64,000 nt of DNA from Orientia tsutsugamushi str. Boryong (GCF_000063545.1 NC_009488.1:310001-374000); one strand, 5' to 3'. Positions 51,540 through 60,316 are shown, numbered from the stretch's first letter. The notes: generated by a model not told the origin, from the sequence alone. Made by a program: numbers and translations.

Positions 51540-51613
51540 TGGAGCGGATGATGGGAATCGAACCCACGTAACCAGCTTGGAAGGCTGAGGCTCTACCATT
51601 GAGCTACACCCGC
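51540..51613 (-). tRNA. tRNA-Gly (anticodon TCC)
   Basis: Minus-strand tRNA starting GCGGGTGTAGCTCAATGG. Anticodon loop CTTCCAA gives TCC. T-arm CGTGGGTTCGATTCCCA. The acceptor GCGGGTG/CATCCGC includes one G-T pair, and CCA is encoded (51542-51540). It lies 95 bases upstream of the tuf start. Confidence 0.97.
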
Positions 51614-51631
51614 AACTCTTAAGCATAACTA

Positions 51632-51717
51632 TGGTGGAGGGAGTAGGATTCGAACCTACGTACGCTTGCGCGGGCAGATTTACAGTCTGCTGCCATTAAC
51701 CTCTCGACCATCCCTCC
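51632..51717 (-). tRNA. tRNA-Tyr (anticodon GTA)
   Basis: Minus-strand class II tRNA starting GGAGGGATGGTCGAGAGG. Anticodon loop CTGTAAA gives GTA. It has a long variable arm with CCGCGC/GCG pairing, T-arm GTAGGTTCGAATCCTAC, acceptor GGAGGGA/TCCCTCC, discriminator A and encoded CCA (51634-51632). It is 18 bases upstream of tRNA-Gly, so they form one transcript. Confidence 0.97.
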
Positions 51718-51764
51718 TAAAACACTTTAGATTTATTAGCTAGGGTTATCTTAAAAATAAACAA

Positions 51765-51791
51765 ATCATACTAGCAAAGCTTAATACGCAA
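51765..51791 (-). promoter_or_regulatory. Possible promoter of the tRNA-Tyr/tRNA-Gly/tuf unit
   Basis: On the minus strand TATGAT (51770-51765) lies about 48 bases ahead of tRNA-Tyr, with TTGCGT (51791-51786) 15 bases further upstream. Position is right but the spacing is short and the -35 weak. Confidence 0.35.
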
Positions 51792-51909
51792 TTTTGCTTA
51801 ACTAAAAACATGATTTAGTACTTTCTATAATAATTACTTGATTCTGTCAAGTGATTATTTAATAATCGTCAATTATTACAAAATATTTATTTTGTCCAAT
51901 AAATTTATT

Positions 51910-52638
51910 ATGACTGATAAAAAATCATATTATATATTTGGTACTCATGCATCCTTAGCAGCTTTAAATAACCCTTTCAGGGTAATAAGGTATATTTATT
52001 GTACAGAGTCATGTTTTCTATCTTTATCAAAATTGATTCAAAAGCATAATTATAAGATAGTTACAACAAAATTTCTACATCAGCTATTAGGCAGCCAAAT
52101 AGTTCATCAAGGAATAGCAGTAAATACTATCCCCCTCACAATTAATGGTATCAAAAATATAGACCTAAACACACCAAACTATAAAATTGCTATTTTAGAC
52201 CAATTGCTAGACCATAATAACTTAGGCGCTATTATAAGATCAGCTGCAGCATTTGATATATCAACTATTATCCTACCTGAAAATAACTCTATAGAAGAGA
52301 ATGGCACTATTGCTAAGATAGCAGTTGGAGCCCTAGAAAAAATAAACTTAGTAAAAGTAAAAAATTTATATAATACTATCAATTACTTAAAAAAGCATGA
52401 ATTTTGGATTATCGGGCTAGATCTTAACGATAGTAACCAACTTACAGAGCAAACCTTCCATTCAAAAACAGCTTTTGTTTTAGGCTCTGAGAATAAAGGA
52501 CTAAGGAACCTAACACGTCAACAATGTGATTTTTTAATCAAAATTCCAATGTCTCATAAAACTGAAAGTTTAAACGTTGCAGGAGCGGCTACAATAATTT
52601 TTTATGAAAGCTTCAAATTTTCCATAAAACAACAATAA
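51910..52638 (+). CDS. rlmB: SpoU/TrmH-family RNA 2'-O-methyltransferase (RlmB-like)
   Basis: 242-residue SPOUT methyltransferase, probably modifying a guanosine ribose in 23S rRNA (RlmB). An N-terminal substrate-binding domain (YYIFGTHASLAALNNP) is followed by the knot domain with DQLLDHNNLGAIIRSAAAFD (motif 1), FVLGSENKGLRNL (motif 2) and IPMSHKTESLNVAGAATIIF (motif 3). The ATG at 51910 places the YxxGxHA motif at the expected position; the longer frame from 51838 adds 24 hydrophobic residues unlike the family. Divergent from the tRNA-tuf unit. Confidence 0.92.
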   Translation: MTDKKSYYIFGTHASLAALNNPFRVIRYIYCTESCFLSLSKLIQKHNYKIVTTKFLHQLLGSQIVHQGIAVNTIPLTINGIKNIDLNTPNYKIAILDQLLDHNNLGAIIRSAAAFDISTIILPENNSIEENGTIAKIAVGALEKINLVKVKNLYNTINYLKKHEFWIIGLDLNDSNQLTEQTFHSKTAFVLGSENKGLRNLTRQQCDFLIKIPMSHKTESLNVAGAATIIFYESFKFSIKQQ

Positions 52639-52732
52639 TTAAATACCAAGAAAATAATTTTAATAATTCAATAAATACTATTATAATTCTACTAACACTA
52701 AAATTTATTATTTTTAAAAATCAGGAAATATC

Positions 52733-53803
52733 ATGTATAAAGAACACACATTAGATGATGTACTCAGTATAATTAATAAAACTCATGGCAAAGGCTCAAT
52801 CATGAGATGCAATCAACGACCTATAGGCAAAGCACAAGTTATCTCCAGTGGATCGGTATGCATAGATACAGCCTTAGGAATAGGAGGATTCCCTAAAGGA
52901 AGAGTCAGCGAAATCTATGGACCTGAAGCTTCAGGAAAAACAACAGTAGCACTTCATGCTGTAGCTGAGTGTCAAAAAGGAGGAGAGAGTTGCGTTTATA
53001 TTGATGCCGAGCATGCATTAGATCTACAATACGCTCAAAGATTGGGTGTAAATATTAATAGTCTAATTATATCACAGCCTGATACTGGCGAACAAGCTTT
53101 AGAAATTGCTGATACATTAGTTAGATCAGGAGCAGTTGGATTAATAGTTGTAGATAGCGTTGCTGCTTTAGTACCAAAAGCAGAACTAGAAGGAGAAATA
53201 GGAGACCACAATATAGGGCTACAAGCTAGATTAATGAGCCAAGCCTTACGAAAGCTCGTTGCCTCAGTCTCAAAAACTAATTGTACCATCATTTTCATCA
53301 ATCAAATTAGAATGAAAATCGGTATTATGTTTGGCAGCCCAGAAACTACAACTGGAGGAAACGCTTTAAAGTTTTATGCATCCATTAGAATGGAAATCAG
53401 AAAAGTTAGTCCTATTAAAGATAAAGAAGAAGTTATTGGTTATCAAACAAAAGTTAAAATTGTTAAAAATAAACTTGCTCCACCTTTTAAAGTGGTTGAT
53501 TTTGATATCATATATGGATTAGGCATTTCAAAAGAAGGAGAACTAATAGATTTAGGAGTTAAGTTAGGTATTATTGAAAAAGCAGGCGCATGGTTTTCTT
53601 ATAAAGATCATAAAATTGGCCAAGGTAGAGAAAACGCTAAACAATATCTTAGAGAACATCCTTCAATTGCTCTAGAACTTGAACAACAAATCAGACAAAA
53701 ATCTGATATTATACAAAATAGCCTAGTTATCACTAATGAAAATGAACATGAAGCTAATCTAGATAATATATCTATAGTAACAGAAGAAAAGACGAAGTGT
53801 TAA
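52733..53803 (+). CDS. recA: Recombinase RecA
   Basis: 356-residue recombinase. Walker [10 protein letters not shown] near residue 65, Walker [22 protein letters not shown]1 and L2 loops with [16 protein letters not shown] and the [20 protein letters not shown] segment, and a short acidic C-terminus. Full length for alphaproteobacteria. It overlaps the start of fabG by seven bases, an unusual coupling of recombination and lipid genes. Confidence 0.98.
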   Translation: MYKEHTLDDVLSIINKTHGKGSIMRCNQRPIGKAQVISSGSVCIDTALGIGGFPKGRVSEIYGPEASGKTTVALHAVAECQKGGESCVYIDAEHALDLQYAQRLGVNINSLIISQPDTGEQALEIADTLVRSGAVGLIVVDSVAALVPKAELEGEIGDHNIGLQARLMSQALRKLVASVSKTNCTIIFINQIRMKIGIMFGSPETTTGGNALKFYASIRMEIRKVSPIKDKEEVIGYQTKVKIVKNKLAPPFKVVDFDIIYGLGISKEGELIDLGVKLGIIEKAGAWFSYKDHKIGQGRENAKQYLREHPSIALELEQQIRQKSDIIQNSLVITNENEHEANLDNISIVTEEKTKC

Positions 53804-54522
53804 ATTTTACTAACCAACACGTACTTATTACAGGAGCATCAGGTAGCATAGGAAGAGCATGTAGTCAGTTATTTCATCAACTAGGAGCTACAGTAATAAT
53901 TTCCGGAACTAAAGAAGAAAAACTTGCTAAATTAAAAGCAGATTTAACAGAAAGATGCATTGTTCGCAAATGTAATATCTTAGACTATCAAGATTGCAAT
54001 AATATGATTGAAGAAATACCAAAACTTAATGTACTAATATGTTGCGCTGGCATTACTAATGATCAATTAGCAATTAAAATGGAAGTTGCAAAATTTGAAA
54101 CAGTGATCTCTACAAATCTAACAGCTACATTCATTTTAAATAAAGCTGCAATAAAAAAAATGATTAAAAATCGATATGGCAGAATAATAAATATCTCTTC
54201 AGTTGTAGCCATTAGTGGAAACCAAGGCCAATCAAATTATTGTGCATCTAAAGCTGGCATTATTGGAATGAGTAAAGCATTAGCATTAGAAGTAGCAAGT
54301 CGAAATATAACTGTTAATGTTATTGCACCAGGATTTATTATATCCAATATGACAAATCTGCTTAATGAACAACAAAAAAATACTATACTATCTAAAATTC
54401 CAGTAAATAGATTTGGAAATCCAAACGATATCGCAACTGCTGCAGCATTCTTAGCTAGTAGCCAAGCAGCATATATTTCTGGACAAACTTTACATGTAAA
54501 TGGCGGCATGGTTATGGTATGA
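53797..54522 (+). CDS. fabG: 3-oxoacyl-ACP reductase
   Basis: 241-residue short-chain dehydrogenase that reduces 3-ketoacyl-ACP with NADPH in fatty acid elongation. Cofactor motif [27 protein letters not shown], catalytic [20 protein letters not shown] with SKAG (Ser, Tyr, Lys present) and the C-terminal [11 protein letters not shown]. Start is GTG at 53797, inside recA; no ATG in frame could serve without losing the Rossmann motif. Begins a fabG-acpP-fabF cluster. Confidence 0.96.
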   Translation: MLNFTNQHVLITGASGSIGRACSQLFHQLGATVIISGTKEEKLAKLKADLTERCIVRKCNILDYQDCNNMIEEIPKLNVLICCAGITNDQLAIKMEVAKFETVISTNLTATFILNKAAIKKMIKNRYGRIINISSVVAISGNQGQSNYCASKAGIIGMSKALALEVASRNITVNVIAPGFIISNMTNLLNEQQKNTILSKIPVNRFGNPNDIATAAAFLASSQAAYISGQTLHVNGGMVMV

Positions 54523-54643
54523 AATAAGAATTTTAGTAGCATTAATTCATAAAGTATGGTAAAAGAATATTAATTTTACTAAAGTAAAATACTTTTAGTA
54601 ATGCACAATTGTTTCTTTAATAAAATTTTTAGGTGTTATATTT

Positions 54644-55030
54644 ATGGACAAAAATAAAAAAACTGATGAGTTATCGCATACATTATTACATGCGCATGGT
54701 TCTTGTTCATTGAATAAAAATAATACAGCAACTTTAGAAAAAAAAGAAGATTCTTGCAATTCAGATCAGGACGTTGCATTAAAATCTGAAATACAAAATG
54801 AAATTATTGATATCATAGCTAATATAGCCAAAATAAAGGATAAATCTATAATTTCCAATGATACCGCTCTCTCAGATTTAGGACTTGATAGCCTTGATCA
54901 GACTGAAGTAATGTTAGCCATTGAAGATAAATTTAGGCATTCCATACCAGATGAAGTAACTTCTAAATTAATAACGATAAAAGATATAGTAGAATATATA
55001 CTCCCTTATAAAAAAGCTTTAACAAAATAA
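54644..55030 (+). CDS. acpP: Acyl carrier protein with N-terminal extension
   Basis: Acyl carrier protein of fatty acid synthesis, 128 residues against the usual 75-85. The carrier domain begins near residue 47 and carries LSDLGLDSLDQTEVMLAIED, with the Ser that receives phosphopantetheine, and ends in TSKLITIKDIVEYI. The first 46 residues (MDKNKKTDELSHTLLHAHG and a Ser/Asn/Lys-rich run) are extra and look unstructured. No ATG, GTG or TTG lies in frame at the normal ACP start, so the extension is part of the only open frame. Located between fabG and fabF. Confidence 0.93.
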   Translation: MDKNKKTDELSHTLLHAHGSCSLNKNNTATLEKKEDSCNSDQDVALKSEIQNEIIDIIANIAKIKDKSIISNDTALSDLGLDSLDQTEVMLAIEDKFRHSIPDEVTSKLITIKDIVEYILPYKKALTK

Positions 55031-55119
55031 AATTTAATTTTAAAATTAAATTTCTTAAACCATCTAAAGGCTTATAAACATTATTTAACCTAACAAAATT
55101 TCAACTTAAGTAAATATCA

Positions 55120-56391
55120 ATGGCTAACAGGCGAGTAGTTATTACTGGAATAGGCATGGTAACTCCTTTAGGTGTCAATGCTAAAAGCTCATGGGAAAAT
55201 CTTATAAAATGCAAAAGTGGCATTACACGAATTCATAGATTTGACACTTCTAATCTAAAGTGTAAAATTGCTGGTCTAGTCTTACATGATAGTACACTAA
55301 AAATTTATAGCATTAGAGGGCATGAATTACTAGTTGACTCAACAGATAAAAAAAAAGACATTTTCATTCAATATGGAATTATTGCTGCTCAAGAAGCTAT
55401 AGAAGATAGTGGAATTGATCTTAATAATAATGAAAAAATAAAAGAAAATACAGGAGTCATTATTGGAACTGGCCTTGGAGGAATTCAAGCAACAGCCGAT
55501 AATGTGATCAATCTCTATATTAATAATAAAATAAGTACTTATTTTATTCCATCAATCCTATCAAATTTGATATCAGGACATATTTCTATAATGTATGGCT
55601 TTCGAGGGCCAAATCAATCAGTTAACTCAGCATGCGCTACAGGAGCACATGCAATCACTGATGCAGCACGTATGATAAAATGCAATGAAGCCAATGTTAT
55701 GATTGCAGGAGGCGCAGAAGCAGCTATCACAGATATTAGCATGGCTGGATTTAACGCAATTAAAGCTTTAAGCACAAAATATAACGATAATCCAAAAGCC
55801 GCTTGTAGACCCTGGGACAAAGATCGTAACGGTTTTATAATGTCTGAAGGAGCAGGAGTAGTAGTTCTAGAGGAGCTAGAACATGCCAAAAAGCGCAGAG
55901 CAAAAATATATGCCGAATTGACTGGATATGGACTAAGCAGCGATGCATATCATATTACCTCACCACACCCAGAAGGAATAGGTAGCAAAATAGCAATGTT
56001 AAAAGCAATTAAAACTTCTAAAATTCATATTGGAGATATTAATTATATTAATGCTCATGCTCCCTCTACAGAAAAGGGAGACTTAATAGAATTAAAAGCC
56101 ATTAAAAACCTCATTCTAAAAGAAAATTCTAAAGTTGCTATTTCATCAACTAAATCTTCTACAGGTCATTTACTTGGTGCTAGCGGCAGCGTTGAAATAA
56201 TATTTTCAGCTCTAGCATTACAAAATCAAGTTATACCAGCAACATTAAATCTTGATAATCCTATAGAAGAAGCTAAAGATATTAACTTAGTACCAAATAT
56301 ACCTCAAGAATGCAAAATAAATCATATACTTAGCAACTCGTTTGGCTTTGGCAGTACTAATGTTAGTATAGTACTAACAAAATTTGCCTAA
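55120..56391 (+). CDS. fabF: 3-oxoacyl-ACP synthase II
   Basis: 423-residue condensing enzyme. The catalytic Cys is in SVNSACATGAHAITDAARMI near residue 171, the two His in YINAHAPSTEKGD and KSSTGHLLGASGSVEIIFSA, and the end is SNSFGFGSTNVSIVLTKF. The first His motif reads AHAPSTEKGD where most family members have AHGTSTPxND, so it deviates although the His is kept. Last of the fabG-acpP-fabF cluster. Confidence 0.96.
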   Translation: MANRRVVITGIGMVTPLGVNAKSSWENLIKCKSGITRIHRFDTSNLKCKIAGLVLHDSTLKIYSIRGHELLVDSTDKKKDIFIQYGIIAAQEAIEDSGIDLNNNEKIKENTGVIIGTGLGGIQATADNVINLYINNKISTYFIPSILSNLISGHISIMYGFRGPNQSVNSACATGAHAITDAARMIKCNEANVMIAGGAEAAITDISMAGFNAIKALSTKYNDNPKAACRPWDKDRNGFIMSEGAGVVVLEELEHAKKRRAKIYAELTGYGLSSDAYHITSPHPEGIGSKIAMLKAIKTSKIHIGDINYINAHAPSTEKGDLIELKAIKNLILKENSKVAISSTKSSTGHLLGASGSVEIIFSALALQNQVIPATLNLDNPIEEAKDINLVPNIPQECKINHILSNSFGFGSTNVSIVLTKFA

Positions 56392-56489
56392 AATTAACTC
56401 ATAAAACTTACGCTATAATACTAACTGTTCAAAATGAGAAATATAATAAACATTCTGAACTATAGATTAAGATAATGCAATATAAGAAA

Positions 56490-56700
56490 AAGAGATGATG
56501 GTAAAATTAAGTTTAGAGATAGATAAAATAACTGACAAGAGAAGCAACTATAGTCATTTACAATGAAGTTTGCGTATAAAATATCATGTTGGTAAATCTT
56601 AGATGCTATTGTCGCTTTTTCTATGCTCAAACTTCATTATAAATGACTATATATGAACCAAAATTAATAGAAGAGATATGTCTAGTTACTCTAAACCACA
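56490..56700 (-). pseudogene. IS982-type transposase 3' fragment, carrying a TA-MITE
   Basis: Decayed second copy of the 3' end of the IS982-type element. AGAGAAGCAAC before and TATGAACCAAAATTAATAGA after the MITE align with 56899-56930 of the complete element. The MITE splits it at TA. Remaining frames have stops. Confidence 0.7.
56551..56649. mobile_element. TA-type MITE, copy 2 (99 bp)
   Basis: Ends TAGTCATTTACAATGAAGTT and the near-perfect complement at 56629-56649 (one mismatch). It is the reverse complement of copy 1 at 4029-4128 except for three differences. It is flanked on both sides by TA, and the paralogous unoccupied sequence at 56899-56920 shows a single TA there, which demonstrates a TA target duplication. 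TA targets are typical of the IS630/Tc1-mariner superfamily. Confidence 0.9.
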
Positions 56701-56820
56701 GAACATGATAAGGAAAAATATGAAAAGTAGTGAATAAAAGGTATACAAAGAGATAATGTTGAGTTATAAAGAAAATTTAAATAAAAATAAAATAACCCAA
56801 CATGAAAAAATCAATATTAT
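56701..56820 (+). pseudogene. IS982-type element 5' fragment, opposite orientation
   Basis: Plus-strand copy of the 5' untranslated end of the IS982-type element: 56707-56811 matches the reverse complement of 57985-58090 at roughly 85 percent, up to an ATGAAAAAAT that corresponds to the transposase start. It is cut off by the terminal repeat of the complete element at 56821. Confidence 0.7.
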
Positions 56821-57172
56821 AAACGTCAATTTAGGATAAGGAGTCGGGAGAAGAAGAAGAGATAAGATAGGGATTAAGTTTAAAGATAGAATAACTAGCA
56901 AGAGAAGCAATTATATGAACAAAAAATTAAGAGGAGAACGGTGTCTAGTATGCTCTAAATGCATATGTTTTTTTAGTACATTAAAGACAGACTCAATTAA
57001 AGAACGTTTATTTAATAACAGATTATCTTGTATGTCCAATAAATATGTTTTCATATCTTTACGAAGATTAGTAAATAAACGTAAACCATTAGTCAGCAGT
57101 TGATGAAATAACTCTTTAGATATGTAAGCTTTATCACCAAACAATTTACCAGATAAGACTTTAGAAATAACT

Positions 57173-57315
57173 AGACCTCTTTCGAAACTGGTTAAGGTAG
57201 TTCAAAATTATTGCTGATAAATATCGAAATGGACGTAAAAGATTCGGTCTTAGTTTTAATTTGATCTCTGGCATTTATAATTTTAAACTACCTTAACCAG
57301 TTTCGAAAGAGGTCT
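57173..57315 (+). mobile_element. 143-bp IS5-derived MITE, copy D
   Basis: 39-bp arms with one mismatch (T for C in the right arm complement). Flanked by ACT at 57170-57172 and 57316-57318. It sits inside the IS982-type transposase between the first and second catalytic Asp. The core matches the IS5 transposase C-terminal coding region. Confidence 0.93.
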
Positions 57316-57823
57316 ACTGAAGCTATAGATAGGTGGCTTTTATTGCCTTTGGTAATTTTAACTGACATTATTTCGCCTTTATTATTGATTATAATATGTA
57401 GCTTAAAGCCTAAGAACCAGCTATAACTACTCTTACCAATTTTAGAAATTCTGTTGAAAACTCTATTGCTGGAGGTACGTTTATTATGACAAATTGCTAA
57501 CTTTGTAGAATCGATGTAATATATACCAGTCTCTTCTCCTTTCAGATAATGCATTAATACAGCTAGCGGTAGCAATATTCTAGGCCACAGTTGTATTATT
57601 CTACTATAGCTTGGTAAACAAAAGTATCCTTTATACTTATGACTCAAGTAATATAGATAATAATTTTTAAATTCCTTGCATTGAGATAAACAAAAATATA
57701 TCGCTATTGTTAATAACTCAGCTAAGGACAACTTCCCATCTCTGTTCCTTTGATTACTACTTGGTATTAATCTCTTTCTCTCCAACTCTTGGTATATCTT
57801 GCAAAAATTGTCTATTAAATAGT

Positions 57824-57966
57824 AGACCTCTTTCGAAACTGGTTAAGGTAGTTCAAAATTATTGCTGATAAATATCGAAATAGACGTAAAAGATTCGGTC
57901 TTAGTTTTAATTTGATCTCTGGTATTTATAATTTTGAACTACCTTAACCAGTTTCGAAAGAGGTCT
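57824..57966 (+). mobile_element. 143-bp IS5-derived MITE, copy E
   Basis: Arms identical over 39 bp. Flanked by AGT at 57821-57823 and 57967-57969. It is inserted about ten codons after the start of the IS982-type transposase. Nearly identical to copy D, 651 bases away in the same orientation. Confidence 0.94.
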
Positions 57967-58210
57967 AGTATACTGTTATAATACATTTTTTCATGTTGTG
58001 TTATTCCTTATTTATTTAAATTTTTTTTACAACTCAACATTCTATCTTTGTATACCTTTTATTCTCTACATTTCATATTTCCACTTATCCTAATCTGGCG
58101 TTTAAAGTAATTGGTGAAAATGATAGAATAAATCTAAGGTGCAATTTAAAGATAGTATTATTGGAGATAGTTTTCGAATAATAATATATCCTGATACTTA
58201 CCTAAATTGT

Positions 58211-58945
58211 TCATTCTATACTATATTCATCTAAATTAAATCTTTTAATTATTTCTTTATAAAACATAATTGCGTTATCTAGTTCAGCACATGCACGCTC
58301 GTAGCCTAATTTACAATTACTTTGCAGATCCCATAACTTACAAGTATCAGGAGTAATTTCATCTGCTAGTAAAATGATATCTCCACTTAAATTATTAATT
58401 CGCCCAAACTCTAATTGACACTCTACCAATCTAATATTAATGCTAGCAAACATTCCAACTAAAAAAGTGTATAATTTTAATGCTAACGTTTTTATATTTT
58501 TTAATTCATAATAATCTACCCAGTTAAATTTTATCATTTGATCTTCATTAATAATTGGATAATTATTAGCTCCATGTTTTACCATAAAATCAATAATAGG
58601 AGTATCAAATACGTAACCATCTTCAATGCCAAATTGACTAACATATCTACCAGAAGCAATATTAGTGATGCATACTTTAACTGGAATAATATTAAGAGTG
58701 TAAATAAGCTGCTCTCTCATATTTATTTTCTGTATTAAATGGTGATTAATACCTACCATACTAACTCTTTTGAAAATATAATTAGATATTACATTATTCA
58801 AAACTCCTTTACCAGATACTTGAATTACTTTTTCTGCATTAATTCTCATATCATCTTTAAAAAACTGTATCAAAGTATGCTCATCAATTCTATAAATAAT
58901 TTTACTATTTCCTTCGAAAATTTTTTCCTTAGAAAGTCTTACCAT
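58211..58945 (-). CDS. purC: SAICAR synthetase homologue PurC
   Basis: 244-residue protein matching phosphoribosylaminoimidazole-succinocarboxamide synthase along its length: EKIFEGNSKIIYRIDEHTLI at the N-terminus, VSGKGVLNNVISNYIF, INMREQLIYTLNIIPVKVCI with TNIASGRYVSQFGIEDG, RLVECQLEFGRI and the closing LLADEITPDTCKLWD. The ATG at 58945 (MVRLSKEKIF) is preferred and overlaps the upstream gene by 17 bases. De novo purine synthesis is otherwise lost in Rickettsiaceae, so its present role is unclear. Confidence 0.9.
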   Translation of the reverse strand: MVRLSKEKIFEGNSKIIYRIDEHTLIQFFKDDMRINAEKVIQVSGKGVLNNVISNYIFKRVSMVGINHHLIQKINMREQLIYTLNIIPVKVCITNIASGRYVSQFGIEDGYVFDTPIIDFMVKHGANNYPIINEDQMIKFNWVDYYELKNIKTLALKLYTFLVGMFASINIRLVECQLEFGRINNLSGDIILLADEITPDTCKLWDLQSNCKLGYERACAELDNAIMFYKEIIKRFNLDEYSIE

Positions 58946-59375
58946 ATATTTGCTTTGCCATATTTTCAAAAGCTGTCATTGTTTTACATGCAACATCATC
59001 AGCTACTAGCTTTAAAATTTTTTCCAAAATTATAGACTTAAGAGTAAACTTCAAGTCTAAAGTTACCAAAGTATTTTGCTCCTGAAATTGAAATTTCCAT
59101 ATATTACTCAAATATAATATTGGCCCTTCAGTAGACTTAACTATAATACTGTAATCTTTGCCATTGCATTGCGGCATTACTAGAGAGCGATATTTATCAT
59201 AATATAACCCGAATTTTACTGTCAAATCAGCAACAATTAATTCATGATTTTTTTTCACTATTTCTGCTGCTGAACAATATGGTATAAATTGAGGATAAGA
59301 TTCAATATCAAGCACAAGTTGGTAAAGGTTTTTAGCACTATAAGGTAGAAGCTTAGATTTATTAAAAAACAGCAT
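58929..59375 (-). CDS. Coq10/RatA-type START-domain protein
   Basis: 148-residue polyketide-cyclase/START-fold protein. The family start MLFFNKSKLLPYSAKNLYQL, then LVLDIESYPQFIPYCSAAEI, and a C-terminal helix with MTAFENMAKQIYGKTF are typical. Homologues are ubiquinone-binding Coq10-like chaperones in mitochondria and alphaproteobacteria, while E. coli RatA has been described as a 70S-assembly inhibitor. In an aerobic intracellular alphaproteobacterium the ubiquinone role is more likely. It follows lipA by about 20 bases. Confidence 0.9.
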   Translation of the reverse strand: MLFFNKSKLLPYSAKNLYQLVLDIESYPQFIPYCSAAEIVKKNHELIVADLTVKFGLYYDKYRSLVMPQCNGKDYSIIVKSTEGPILYLSNIWKFQFQEQNTLVTLDLKFTLKSIILEKILKLVADDVACKTMTAFENMAKQIYGKTF

Positions 59376-59397
59376 TATTTTTGTAATATAAAATTTT

Positions 59398-60306
59398 TTA
59401 TATTATATTTTGTAGCCTCATTTGTTTTAATTTTTCAAAATGTTCTCCAGCATGATATGAAGACCGAGTTAGAGGGCTTGCAGAAACCATTAAAAACCCC
59501 TTAGACCTAGCAACTTTGGCATAATAATCAAACTCATCAGGCGTAACGTATCGGCCTACATCTATATGTCGAGCACTAGGACGTAAATATTGACCAATAG
59601 TTAAAAAATCTACTTCGGCAGCTCTTAAATCATCCATTACTTGTAGTACTTCATGTTTAGTTTCTCCTAAACCCACCATAATACCAGATTTAGTAAAAAT
59701 ACTACTATCAAATATCTTAACCTGATGTAGTAAATTTAATGAGTTATAATAACGAGCTCCAGGTCTGACTTTTAAATATAGCGATGGTACAGTTTCAATG
59801 TTATGATTATATACATCTGGCCGCGCTTTTGCAACTATCTTCCAAGCTTCATGTTTACGTAAAAAATCTGGCGTTAGTACCTCTATTGAAGTAGTAGGAG
59901 ATCTTTCCCTAATATAAGTTATACACTTAGCAAAGTGACTAGCTCCTCCATCACTAAGATCGTCCCTATCTACAGAAGTAATTACTACATGCTTAAGACC
60001 TAATTTCATTACTGCTTCAGATAGCCTATATGGCTCATATTCATCTACTTGTTCTGGTTTTCCTGTACTAACATTACAAAATGCGCAAGCTCTAGTACAA
60101 ATGGAACCAAGAATCATAACCGTTGCATGCTTTTTAGACCAGCATTCACCAATATTAGGACATGCTGCCTCCTTACATACAGTATTTAACTTTAAGCTCT
60201 TGATAAGCTCATTAGTACTTTGATACTCATCAGAAAAAGGAGCTTTAACTCTTAACCAGCTAGGCCTTACTAAGGCTGTAGCTGTAATATTCTTATCGCT
60301 ACACAT
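59398..60306 (-). CDS. lipA: Lipoyl synthase
   Basis: 302-residue radical-SAM enzyme inserting two sulfurs into octanoyl groups of lipoate-dependent dehydrogenases. Auxiliary cluster Cys are in [12 protein letters not shown], the radical-SAM CxxxCxxC in CTRACAFC, and the C-terminal RSSYHAG provides the Ser ligand. [20 protein letters not shown] is also family-typical. Lies between sppA and the Coq10-like gene with about 10-20-base gaps, so one operon. Confidence 0.97.
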   Translation of the reverse strand: MCSDKNITATALVRPSWLRVKAPFSDEYQSTNELIKSLKLNTVCKEAACPNIGECWSKKHATVMILGSICTRACAFCNVSTGKPEQVDEYEPYRLSEAVMKLGLKHVVITSVDRDDLSDGGASHFAKCITYIRERSPTTSIEVLTPDFLRKHEAWKIVAKARPDVYNHNIETVPSLYLKVRPGARYYNSLNLLHQVKIFDSSIFTKSGIMVGLGETKHEVLQVMDDLRAAEVDFLTIGQYLRPSARHIDVGRYVTPDEFDYYAKVARSKGFLMVSASPLTRSSYHAGEHFEKLKQMRLQNII

Positions 60307-60316
60307 AATTAATAAC

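Larger units (their letters stand above)
56911..57994 (-). pseudogene. IS982-family transposase interrupted by two MITEs
   Basis: DDE transposase gene. With MITEs D and E and one copy of each target duplication removed, one continuous frame results: ATG at 57994 (MKKCIITVYYLIDNFCKIYQ), RDGKLSLAELLTIAIYF, first Asp in GIYYIDSTKLAICHNKRTSS, then SHLSIASVISKVLSGKLFGD running across the former site of MITE D, with the second Asp in FGDKAYISKE, and the Glu in KRSLIESVFNVLKKHMHLEH. The stop TAA at 56911 comes about 20 residues earlier than in typical members. As it stands the gene is inactive. Confidence 0.85.
56821..58103 (-). mobile_element. IS982-family element hit by two MITEs
   Basis: Terminal repeats: AAACGTCAATTTAGGATAAG at 56821 against the complement of CTTATCCTAATCTGGCGTTT ending at 58103 (17 of 20 positions agree). 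Total 1283 bp; subtracting two MITEs with their target duplications leaves 991 bp, the normal IS982 size. No matching direct repeats are visible at its flanks, which fits later rearrangement of the neighbouring fragments. Confidence 0.8.

Noticed and set aside
54237-54542. Minus-strand open frame of 101 codons over fabG
   Set aside because: Shadow of fabG with all catalytic motifs on the plus strand.
57173-57966. Two near-identical 143-bp units 0.65 kb apart as CRISPR-like or REP arrays
   Set aside because: Each has its own target duplication and long terminal inverted repeats, and both interrupt a transposase; they are MITEs.
58929-59375. Toxin-antitoxin system (RatA toxin)
   Set aside because: There is no RatB or other antitoxin partner; the overlapping neighbour is purC and the domain is shared with Coq10-like proteins.
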